Below, in pieces: positions 32,631 through 40,501 of a stretch of 64,000 nucleotides of DNA (its first letter is position 1; each line of letters starts with the position of its first letter). The notes beneath the pieces are model-generated. The model saw only the letters and a list, made by a program, of their open reading frames with translations, was not told where the DNA came from and did no database searches. Location: contig CABYPD010000001.1 of NCBI GenBank assembly GCA_902520835.1, forward strand, positions 124,001 through 188,000. Direction: 5' to 3'. The stretch comes from an uncultured Bacteroidota bacterium (GTDB taxonomy: Bacteria > Bacteroidota > Bacteroidia > Flavobacteriales > Flavobacteriaceae). Both the position numbers and the translations under genes were made by a program.

Positions 32631-34249
32631 TGAATAAAATAAAATTATATAAAGCAGAAAACGAACCTGTACTAGGTTACCACAAAAATTCTCCCGAAAG
32701 GAAAAAAGTTGAAGAAACATACAATGATATGTTTAATTCTAAAATTGATGTACCATTATATATTGGTGAAAAAACTGTTTTTACTAAAAATAAAAAAGAT
32801 ATTTTACCACCACATGATCATAAAAATATAGTTGGAACTTTTTCTCAAGCCAATAAAGAGCATGTACATGAAGCCATTGAAAATTTAATAAAAAATAAAA
32901 GAAAATGGTCTGAAACACCTTGGGAAAAAAGATGTGAAATTTTTCTTAAAGCTGCTGATCTCTTGTCCGATAAATATCGAGCAAAAATAACAGCTGGTAC
33001 TATGATTGGACAATCAAAAAATATTTTTCAAGCTGAAATTGATGCTGCTTGTGAGTTCATAGATTTTTTAAGATTTAATGTATCCTATCTTACGGAAATT
33101 TATAATGAGCAGCCTATTGATGGTCCTGGTAAATCTAATAATTTGGACTATAGAGCATTAGAAGGGTTTATTTATGCAGTAACACCATTTAATTTTACAG
33201 CCATCGGTGGAAACTTATGTGCTAGTGCAGCATTGATGGGCAATGTTGTTTTGTGGAAACCAAGTGATAATCAAGTATACACTGCAAAAATTACTATGGA
33301 TATTTTTAAAGAGGCTGGACTTCCAGACGGAGTTATTAATTTAGTCACAGGTGATCCAGAAATGATATCAGACATTGCGCTAGCTCATCCGGAATTTTCA
33401 GGACTACACTTTACAGGATCTACATCCGTTTTTAGAAATCTATGGATGAAAATTGGTAATAATATTAATATTTACAGAGACTATCCAAGAATTGTAGGTG
33501 AAACTGGAGGAAAAGATTTTATCTTTTGTCACCCATCAGCGAATATTGAAGCGTCTGCAACTGCAATAATTAGAGGTGGTTTTGAGTTTCAAGGTCAAAA
33601 ATGTTCTGCAGCATCAAGAATTTACATTCCAAAATCAATTTCTAATGAACTTATTTCAAGTGTTATAAATCAAACTAAAACAATCAAAATGGGATCTCCT
33701 ATTGATTTCAATAATTTCATGACAGCTGTAATTCATGAAAATGCTTTTAAAAGAATTTCTGAATATATTGATTATGCAAAATCCAGCGATGATTGTGAAA
33801 TATTAATTGGAGGAGGATATGATGACAGTGTTGGATATTTTGTTGAACCAACAATAATTCTAACGAAAAATCATCAGTTTAGAACTATGCAAGAAGAAAT
33901 TTTTGGTCCAGTTGTTACTATTTACGTTTACAATGATGAAGAATGGAATAGTATGTTGGATATTGTTGATCAAACATCTGATTACGCACTGACTGGAGCA
34001 TTTATCTCTCAAGATGAAGAAAGTATTAAAACTGCATTAAATAAATTAAGATACAGTGCTGGAAACTTTTATATTAACGATAAACCTTCAGGTGCAGTTG
34101 TTGGTCAACAACCTTTTGGAGGATGTAGAGCTTCAGGAACAGACGATAAGGCTGGTTCTAAATTGAATTTACTAAGATGGGTTAGCCCAAGATTAGTGAG
34201 TAGAACTCACAATCCACCAACTAACTATCCTTATGATTATATGGATTAG
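32630..34249 (+). CDS. pruA: L-glutamate gamma-semialdehyde dehydrogenase (1-pyrroline-5-carboxylate dehydrogenase)
   Basis: A 539-residue NAD-dependent aldehyde dehydrogenase for the second step of proline breakdown to glutamate. VTPFNFTAIGGNL, HFTGSTSVF, the Glu motif VGETGGKDF and the catalytic Cys in FQGQKCSAASR are present, and GAVVGQQPFGGCRASGT is typical of the single-domain P5C dehydrogenases. The start is GTG at 32630. No proline dehydrogenase gene is in the window. Its 3' end overlaps rsmG on the opposite strand by 29 bases. Confidence 0.96.
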   Translation: MNKIKLYKAENEPVLGYHKNSPERKKVEETYNDMFNSKIDVPLYIGEKTVFTKNKKDILPPHDHKNIVGTFSQANKEHVHEAIENLIKNKRKWSETPWEKRCEIFLKAADLLSDKYRAKITAGTMIGQSKNIFQAEIDAACEFIDFLRFNVSYLTEIYNEQPIDGPGKSNNLDYRALEGFIYAVTPFNFTAIGGNLCASAALMGNVVLWKPSDNQVYTAKITMDIFKEAGLPDGVINLVTGDPEMISDIALAHPEFSGLHFTGSTSVFRNLWMKIGNNINIYRDYPRIVGETGGKDFIFCHPSANIEASATAIIRGGFEFQGQKCSAASRIYIPKSISNELISSVINQTKTIKMGSPIDFNNFMTAVIHENAFKRISEYIDYAKSSDDCEILIGGGYDDSVGYFVEPTIILTKNHQFRTMQEEIFGPVVTIYVYNDEEWNSMLDIVDQTSDYALTGAFISQDEESIKTALNKLRYSAGNFYINDKPSGAVVGQQPFGGCRASGTDDKAGSKLNLLRWVSPRLVSRTHNPPTNYPYDYMD

Positions 34250-34859
34250 GAACATATATAATTTTTTTAGTTTGAAAGTAGTCTAAATTTATTTTTTCAA
34301 AAATATTGTAAGTTATATAGTTTTTAGTTTCAGAAAATTCCTTTTTAATATCTCCACCTTTTAAAAGAATAAAACCATTTTTTAATTTGTGTTTGCTTTC
34401 AGGTTTCATCTTATTAAAGCAGATTTTTTTAATTTTTGGATATGAGGCTACTGCCCTAGAGATAATAAAATCATACTTAGAGTTTATATCTTTTGCATTT
34501 GACCAACTTGTTTTCACATTTTTTAAATTTAACTCTTCAACAATAAAATTTACTACATCAATTTTTTTTTTAATACTATCGATCAAATGAAAATTAACAT
34601 TTGGAAAAATTATAGAAAGAGGAATTCCAGGCAAACCTCCTCCAGTGCCTAAATCCATAATATCGCTATTATCTTTAAAATTAAAATACTTTGATACAGA
34701 AATTGAATGTAATATGTGATTAACTTCAAAATTTTCTATGTCTTTTCTTGAAACTAAATTTATCTTTTGATTCCAAATAGTTATAAGATTTTTAAACTTT
34801 TCTAATTGCTTCTTTTTTAGATTGTCAAGTTGAAAATAAGAATCTATTTTATTTGTCAT
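34221..34859 (-). CDS. rsmG: 16S rRNA (guanine527-N7)-methyltransferase RsmG
   Basis: A 212-residue enzyme from the ATG at 34859 (MTNKIDSYFQLDNLKKKQ); the track's 294-residue version runs backwards through the divergent aminotransferase gene and is not credible. KINLVSRKDIENFEVNHILHS and MDLGTGGGLPGIPLSI are RsmG signatures. It methylates 16S rRNA near the decoding site using SAM. It is convergent with pruA with a 29-base 3' overlap and divergent from the aminotransferase. Confidence 0.94.
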   Translation of the reverse strand: MTNKIDSYFQLDNLKKKQLEKFKNLITIWNQKINLVSRKDIENFEVNHILHSISVSKYFNFKDNSDIMDLGTGGGLPGIPLSIIFPNVNFHLIDSIKKKIDVVNFIVEELNLKNVKTSWSNAKDINSKYDFIISRAVASYPKIKKICFNKMKPESKHKLKNGFILLKGGDIKKEFSETKNYITYNIFEKINLDYFQTKKIIYVPNPYNHKDS

Positions 34860-34898
34860 TAATTTAAAATATATCTTACTAAAGTAGTCCAATTTAAA

Positions 34899-34906
34899 TA
34901 TCTTTG
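34899..34906 (+). promoter_or_regulatory. -7 promoter box upstream of the aminotransferase gene
   Basis: TATCTTTG, an exact TAnnTTTG match, ending 23 bases before the ATG at 34930, in the 70-base divergent gap with rsmG. Confidence 0.45.
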
Positions 34907-34929
34907 GCAAAAAATTAAATTCATTTTTA

Positions 34930-36117
34930 ATGAAAGAGTTTCTTACTAACAAAATAAATAATCTTCCCGCTTCAGCCACTCTAGCAATGGCTGCCAAGGC
35001 GAGAGAACTTAAAAATAGTGGAATTGATATAATTGGTTTAAGTTTAGGCGAACCTGATTTTAATGTTCCAGATTTTATTAAAAATGCCGCTATTAGTGCA
35101 ATCAACCAGAACTACAATTCGTACACACCAGTTGATGGATATGCAGATTTAAAAGAAGCTATTTGTCAAAAATTTAAGCGAGATAATAAACTTTCTTATA
35201 ATGCAAATCAAATTGTTGTATCAACTGGAGCTAAACAATCTATTGCTAATGTAGTTCAAGCTATGGTCAAACCAGGTGAGGAAGTTATATTATTAGCACC
35301 TTTTTGGGTAAGCTACTCGGCAATTGTAGAAATGGCAGAGGGGATACCAATCATAATAGAAAGTGGAATTGAAGATGATTTTAAGGTAAAGGCCTCAAAG
35401 ATTAAAGATTATATAACAGATAAAACTAAAATGATTATTCTTAACTCACCTAATAACCCAAGTGGATCGATGTATAGTGAGAATGAGCTGAGAGCAATTG
35501 GAAATGTATTAAAAAACTATCCAAATATTTTTGTTTTATCAGATGAAATATATGAACATATACAATATGGCAATGATCATTTTAGTTTTGCCGCTATAGA
35601 TGATATGTATGAGAGAACTATAACTGTAAATGGTGTTGCTAAAGCATTTGCTATGACCGGATGGAGAATTGGCTACATAGGAGCACCTGAATGGATCGCA
35701 AAAGCTTGTACTAAACTTCAAGGTCAAGTGACCAGTGGAGCAAATTGTATAGCTCAAAAAGCTACTATTGCTGCAATTACAGCCGATGTAAAGGAAATTA
35801 GCTACATGATTGATGAATTTAAGTCTAGAAGAAAACTAATTATTGAACTTCTTTCGGAGATTAAAGGAATTAAACTTAATAATCCAGACGGTGCATTTTA
35901 TATTTTTCCTGATATTTCATATTATTTTGGAAAAGAAATTGATGGTTTTAAAATAAATAACTCATCAGACTTTTCAATGTTTTTATTGGAAAAAGCTCAT
36001 GTTGCTACAGTAACTGGAAGCGCATTTGGTTGTCCAAATAATATCAGAATTAGTTATGCTGCATCAAAAGAAAATATTACAGAAGCAATAAAAAGAATTA
36101 AAGCAGTATTAGCCTAA
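34930..36117 (+). CDS. aspartate aminotransferase-like PLP-dependent enzyme
   Basis: A 395-residue class I aminotransferase. The substrate and cofactor motifs are LGEPDFNVPD, NSYTPVDGY, LNSPNNPSGS and SDEIYEHI; the PLP-binding Lys 238 lies in NGVAKAFAMTGWRIGY, where the residue before Lys is Ala instead of the common Ser; RISYAAS holds the carboxylate Arg. The pattern is that of the bacterial Ib aspartate aminotransferase (aspC/aatA), which links aspartate and 2-oxoglutarate, though prephenate activity also occurs in this group. The stop overlaps the trkH stop (CTAA). Confidence 0.9.
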   Translation: MKEFLTNKINNLPASATLAMAAKARELKNSGIDIIGLSLGEPDFNVPDFIKNAAISAINQNYNSYTPVDGYADLKEAICQKFKRDNKLSYNANQIVVSTGAKQSIANVVQAMVKPGEEVILLAPFWVSYSAIVEMAEGIPIIIESGIEDDFKVKASKIKDYITDKTKMIILNSPNNPSGSMYSENELRAIGNVLKNYPNIFVLSDEIYEHIQYGNDHFSFAAIDDMYERTITVNGVAKAFAMTGWRIGYIGAPEWIAKACTKLQGQVTSGANCIAQKATIAAITADVKEISYMIDEFKSRRKLIIELLSEIKGIKLNNPDGAFYIFPDISYYFGKEIDGFKINNSSDFSMFLLEKAHVATVTGSAFGCPNNIRISYAASKENITEAIKRIKAVLA

Positions 36118-37616
36118 ATTTTTCTCCAAAAGTATGGCGTAAATATTATTAAAAAGGTAAATAATTCAAGCCTTCCTACTAACATTAAAAATGAGCACCA
36201 TATCTTGGCAAAAGCTGACAACCCTTCATAGGTCAATGAAGGACCTAATGAACCTATAGCTGGTCCAACATTACCTAAAGATGCAGCTGAGCCACCTATT
36301 GCTGAAGAAAAATCAAGACCTTGGGTACTTAATACACCTGCTCCAATTATGAATAAAATTAAATAAAGCATAAAAAATGCTAAAATATTTACAATTACAG
36401 CTTTTTTAACAACTGAGTGATTATATCTCAATGGTAACACTGCATTTGGATGAAGTGCTTTCTTAAATTCTAAAAATCCATTTTTAATCAAAATCAGATG
36501 TCTAGAAATTTTTATACCGCCAGATGTAGATCCAGATGATGCACCTATAAACATCAATCCAAAAAACAGCATAGTAAGAAAAGGTGTCCATCCTGCAAAA
36601 TCACCTGTGACAAATCCTGTAGTGGTAATTACAGCAACAATTTGAAAAAAAGCATGTCTAAAACTTGATTCAAATTTTCCATATATCTCAGGATGATCAA
36701 ATTCAGTATTGCTCAAATCAACATTAAAAAATAAAACTAAAGTTGTTACTAAAACAAAAACAGCAATAAAACTTAAATACCATATGAACTCCGTATTATT
36801 AAATAATTTCTTGAATTTTCCAATAAATGCAGAATAAATCAATAAATAGTTTGTTCCAGCAAGAATCATAAAAAATATAATTATATATTGGATTTGAGGT
36901 ATAGAATTCCAGTAAGCTAAACTATTATTTTTGGTAGAAAATCCACCAGTTGCAATATTACTCATTGAGTGATTTATAGCATCAAAAATGCTCATTCCAG
37001 CAAAATTTAAAGCTAGAGTCTCTACGAAGGTCAAGCCTACATATATATACCACAATCTTTTTGCTGTAGCGCTTATTCTTGGATGAATTTTATCACCACT
37101 TATTCCACTACCTGGAGCTTCAGCTGAAAACAATTGCATTCCTCCTATCCCAAGTAAAGGAAGTATTGCTATGGCTAATACAATTATTCCCATTCCACCA
37201 AGCCAATGTGTCATACTTCTCCAAAAAATTACACTTTTAGGTAGAGATTCAACATCATTAATAATTGTTGATCCAGTTGCAGTATACCCTGACATACTTT
37301 CAAAAATTAAATTTGAAAACGAGGATATTGAATCCGTCATGTAATAAGGTAGCATTCCGGAAAATATCATTGTTAACCAACCGACTGTTACAATTAAATA
37401 ACCATCTTTTTTATTTATTTGTCTAACATTATTTTTATTAGATAACATTAAAATGAGTCCAATTGAAATTATTATAATTGCTGAACTAGTAATTTCTTTA
37501 ACTACTCCGTCGCTAGTTAACAAACTAACACCAGCAGTAATAAACATAGCTCCACCATTAAATAAAAGTAGGAGCCCAATTATATATAGAATTAACTTGT
37601 AATTTAGCTTTGACAT
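36114..37616 (-). CDS. trkH: TrkH/KtrB family potassium transporter
   Basis: A 500-residue inner-membrane protein with about ten hydrophobic segments and the four P-loop filter repeats of the Trk/Ktr channel-like fold: SGYTATGSTI, NIATGGFSTKN, ITTTGFVTGD and SLGNVGPAIG. It takes up K+ with the regulator encoded just upstream; 3 bases separate the two genes. The 3' end shares CTAA with the aminotransferase stop. Confidence 0.94.
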   Translation of the reverse strand: MSKLNYKLILYIIGLLLLFNGGAMFITAGVSLLTSDGVVKEITSSAIIIISIGLILMLSNKNNVRQINKKDGYLIVTVGWLTMIFSGMLPYYMTDSISSFSNLIFESMSGYTATGSTIINDVESLPKSVIFWRSMTHWLGGMGIIVLAIAILPLLGIGGMQLFSAEAPGSGISGDKIHPRISATAKRLWYIYVGLTFVETLALNFAGMSIFDAINHSMSNIATGGFSTKNNSLAYWNSIPQIQYIIIFFMILAGTNYLLIYSAFIGKFKKLFNNTEFIWYLSFIAVFVLVTTLVLFFNVDLSNTEFDHPEIYGKFESSFRHAFFQIVAVITTTGFVTGDFAGWTPFLTMLFFGLMFIGASSGSTSGGIKISRHLILIKNGFLEFKKALHPNAVLPLRYNHSVVKKAVIVNILAFFMLYLILFIIGAGVLSTQGLDFSSAIGGSAASLGNVGPAIGSLGPSLTYEGLSAFAKIWCSFLMLVGRLELFTFLIIFTPYFWRKI

Positions 37617-37619
37617 AAA

Positions 37620-38966
37620 CTAGAGAAAAAGTTTTTCAACTTTACTAATACCCTCATACAGGGAGCAAATCAGTACTTTATCACCTTCCTTAATTTGAAA
37701 ATCACCTAAGGCAATTAAACCTTTATCATCTCTAATAACTCCTCCAATAATTGCTGATCTCGGGAAATTAATATCTTTTATTTTTTTACCAATAACCTTA
37801 GAGTTTGAGCTGACCAGAAATTCTAAAACTTCAGCATTCATGTTATTTAATTTATTTAACTCAAGAATATTTCCCTTTCTAATAAATCTAAATATTTCAT
37901 TTGCCGCTAATAATTTTTTGTTTATCAATGTGTCAACACCAATAGATTCAGATAATTCGAAATAATCAGAATCATCAACCAACGCGATTGTTTTTTTTAT
38001 TTTTTTTGACTTTGCCATGAGGCATGACATGATATTTTTTTGTGAATCTCCAGTAGTAGAAATAAAGGCGTCCATTTGATCTAAATTCTCTTCGTTTAAT
38101 AGATCAACACGAGTCCCATCCAAATTTAAAACCAAAACATTATTTAATTGATCTGCAATTCTTTCAGCTTTATCATTATTAATCTCAACCAATTTAACTG
38201 AATATCCTTCTTCACTAAGTTCTTGAGCTACCTTGAAACCAACTCTACCTCCGCCAAGAATCATAATGTTTTGAAGTTTATCTTTTTTTGTCCCCATCAG
38301 CTTATATAATTCATCAACACCATCATCACAAGTTATGAAGTATACATGATCATCTTCTTTAAATAAGGTATTTCCTCTTGGGATAATTGCAGATTGACTT
38401 CCGCTTCTTTCGATTGCTATGGGCATAAATTTAATTCCGGGATATACTGATGCAGCTTCCTGAACTTTTTTTCCAATAAAAGGAGCATCAATTTGAATTC
38501 TAGCTGCCATCATCTTAAGTTCACCATCTTCAAAGTCGTGACTATTTGTAAAAGCAGAATCATTTACCAATAATTTAATCTCATTAACAGCTAAATGTTC
38601 TGGAGAAATAATTTCATCAATTCCTAGTTTTTTAAAGTCAATAGCATTATCATTTATGAATTCAGGGTTAGTTATTCTTGCTATTGTTCTATTTGCTCCA
38701 AGTTGCTTAGAAAGACTACAGGTTAAAAAATTAATTGATTCACTCGCAGTTACACCGATTACTAAATCAGAGTCTTTAACATTTGCTTGACCTAGTGTAG
38801 AAATAGACGATGAATCACCATTTATAACCTTTATATCAAGATAGTTTTCTCCATCTTTTAGGTTAACATCATTATTGTCAATTAATGTGATATCATGAGA
38901 TTCAAAAGACAATAATTTAGACAAATGCAATCCAACTTCACCAGCACCAGCAATAATTATTTTCAT
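37620..38966 (-). CDS. trkA: Trk system potassium uptake regulator TrkA
   Basis: A 448-residue cytoplasmic regulator with two RCK units. Each has a Rossmann NAD-binding domain (GAGEVGLHLSKLL near the start; GGGRVGFKVAQEL near 234) followed by a TrkA_C ligand domain; the last ends GDKVLICSL. It gates TrkH in response to nucleotides. It is first in trkA-trkH, with a promoter box 25 bases upstream of its ATG. Confidence 0.95.
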   Translation of the reverse strand: MKIIIAGAGEVGLHLSKLLSFESHDITLIDNNDVNLKDGENYLDIKVINGDSSSISTLGQANVKDSDLVIGVTASESINFLTCSLSKQLGANRTIARITNPEFINDNAIDFKKLGIDEIISPEHLAVNEIKLLVNDSAFTNSHDFEDGELKMMAARIQIDAPFIGKKVQEAASVYPGIKFMPIAIERSGSQSAIIPRGNTLFKEDDHVYFITCDDGVDELYKLMGTKKDKLQNIMILGGGRVGFKVAQELSEEGYSVKLVEINNDKAERIADQLNNVLVLNLDGTRVDLLNEENLDQMDAFISTTGDSQKNIMSCLMAKSKKIKKTIALVDDSDYFELSESIGVDTLINKKLLAANEIFRFIRKGNILELNKLNNMNAEVLEFLVSSNSKVIGKKIKDINFPRSAIIGGVIRDDKGLIALGDFQIKEGDKVLICSLYEGISKVEKLFL

Positions 38967-38990
38967 TAATCAGTTGTTTGAATAACAGAA

Positions 38991-38998
38991 CAAATATA
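38991..38998 (-). promoter_or_regulatory. -7 promoter box of trkA-trkH
   Basis: The minus strand reads TATATTTG, an exact TAnnTTTG match, 25 bases before the trkA ATG in the 105-base gap shared with porT. Confidence 0.55.
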
Positions 38999-39059
38999 CT
39001 TGATTTTGAATATAAATAAATAAAAGTCAAGTTGACTATGACCTTATGTGATAGTTTGT

Positions 39060-39067
39060 TAGATTTG
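39060..39067 (+). promoter_or_regulatory. possible -7 box very close to the porT start
   Basis: TAGATTTG matches TAnnTTTG but ends only 4 bases before the GTG start. Use of this box would give an almost leaderless transcript; the nearby TAGTTTG (39052-39058) is a less exact alternative. Confidence 0.25.
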
Positions 39068-39071
39068 AAAT

Positions 39072-39755
39072 GTGAAAGCAAAATTATTTTTTTTATTTTT
39101 TGTGAATACTTTTTTTTGTTTTTCTCAATTTACCAATCTTCCAAATTTTGATGAAAAAGACTTGAGATTTGGATACTTTATTGGAACAAATCAATACGAT
39201 TATAAAATAATTTACAAAGAAAATCAAGAATATCCTATCTCAGTTGAAAGATCAAACGGACTTAACGTAGGATTAATTGGTGAATTAAAATTAAATAAAA
39301 ATTTGAGACTGAGTTTTGAACCTGGCCTACATTCAAATAGTAAGAAATTAGTATTTAATGAAAGACAGAATTTTACCAATTACAATGATACATTGTGGAC
39401 AATAAAATCAAACAACATTCATTTTCCACTCCTATTAAAATACAGTTCGAAAAGATTAAATAATCTGAGACCCTATTTGAAAGGTGGAATTGCTGCATCA
39501 ATTAATCTTTCTGAAATAGAAAGTACACTCGAAAATTACTCAATTGATAATTTCGAATTTGCAAAGTTTAATATGTTTTACGAGTTATCATTCGGAATAG
39601 ACTTTTATTTGAGATATTTTAAATTTTCACCTTCAATTAGAGGTATCTTTTCTTTTAAAAATGAATTACCAGATGGAATCCCTAATAATCCATGGACTGG
39701 AAATTTAAAAAAAATGTTTACGAGAGCAGTATTTATTAATCTAAGTTTTTATTAA
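39072..39755 (+). CDS. porT: PorT-type outer-membrane barrel protein (type IX secretion)
   Basis: A 227-residue protein with a signal peptide (to about FFCFSQ) and eight or so amphipathic strands, ending in FINLSFY with a terminal aromatic as in outer-membrane barrels. FEPGLHSNSKK, NIHFPLLLKYSS and RPYLKGGIAASI match the PorT/outer-membrane-beta-barrel pattern. The order PorT, RNA methyltransferase, TamA/BamA-like protein is one I recall from many Flavobacteriia and supports PorT, a protein needed for type IX secretion. The start is GTG. The stop shares TTAA with the methylase stop. Confidence 0.78.
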   Translation: MKAKLFFLFFVNTFFCFSQFTNLPNFDEKDLRFGYFIGTNQYDYKIIYKENQEYPISVERSNGLNVGLIGELKLNKNLRLSFEPGLHSNSKKLVFNERQNFTNYNDTLWTIKSNNIHFPLLLKYSSKRLNNLRPYLKGGIAASINLSEIESTLENYSIDNFEFAKFNMFYELSFGIDFYLRYFKFSPSIRGIFSFKNELPDGIPNNPWTGNLKKMFTRAVFINLSFY

Positions 39756-40471
39756 TATAATTTTAAAAAACTTAAGATAATTGAAAAAGAGGTTGAAAGA
39801 TTTAAACTTTCAGTCTTCACACTATTATTGCCTTTTGGAATGCAGTAATTTTGATCAATGAGTTTACTTATATTATCTGAGATTCCATTTGATTCAGATC
39901 CAAAAATCCAAATTCCTGAATCTTTTTTTTCAGTAAATTCTAAAATTGATTTTCCAGAAACAGAAGCTCCATAAACAGGTAAATTTGATGAACTTATTAA
40001 ATCATATAGATCAACGTAATGAACATTTACTCTTGATAAGGAACCCATGGTAGATTGAATTACTTTTGTATTATAACAATCAACCGAGTTCTTAGAACAA
40101 ATCAATTGATCATATCCAAACCAATCCAAGGTTCTAATCATTGTTCCTAAATTTCCTGGATCACTTACAGAGTCAAGTACAAAATAATTTTTTTGATTCT
40201 TTAGAGGGAATTCAATTTTATTAAAAATTGCAATATGTTTATTTGGAGTTTTTAAAGCACTTATTTGAATTAATTGTTTATCAGATATTTGGATTATATC
40301 AGTATAAGAAATATTAGCTGGATGAGTTGAGTATATTTTATAAACTTTATAATCTGAATTTAAAAATTCATCAATTGATTTTTTTCCTTCGACTACAAAT
40401 AAGTTAAATTTGTTTCTAATGCTTTTATCCCTTAGAGATTTAATGAATTTTATTTCATTTTTGGTAACCAT
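39752..40471 (-). CDS. TrmH/SpoU family RNA methyltransferase
   Basis: A 239-residue SPOUT enzyme with an N-terminal substrate-binding domain (KVYKIYSTHP) and the three knot motifs: LDSVSDPGNLGTMIRTLDW, WIFGSESNGIS and a diverged motif 3, KTESLNLSTSF. It 2'-O-methylates a ribose in rRNA or tRNA; the exact site is not predictable. It diverges from the TamA/BamA-like gene with 30 bases between starts. Confidence 0.9.
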   Translation of the reverse strand: MVTKNEIKFIKSLRDKSIRNKFNLFVVEGKKSIDEFLNSDYKVYKIYSTHPANISYTDIIQISDKQLIQISALKTPNKHIAIFNKIEFPLKNQKNYFVLDSVSDPGNLGTMIRTLDWFGYDQLICSKNSVDCYNTKVIQSTMGSLSRVNVHYVDLYDLISSSNLPVYGASVSGKSILEFTEKKDSGIWIFGSESNGISDNISKLIDQNYCIPKGNNSVKTESLNLSTSFSIILSFLKLY

Positions 40472-40501
40472 TTAATTAGGTGTATTTTTACTTTATATAA
40501 T

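Noticed and set aside
34860-35105. 82-residue N-terminal extension of rsmG in the ORF track
   Set aside because: It runs antisense through the aminotransferase gene, and the family match begins at the ATG at 34859.
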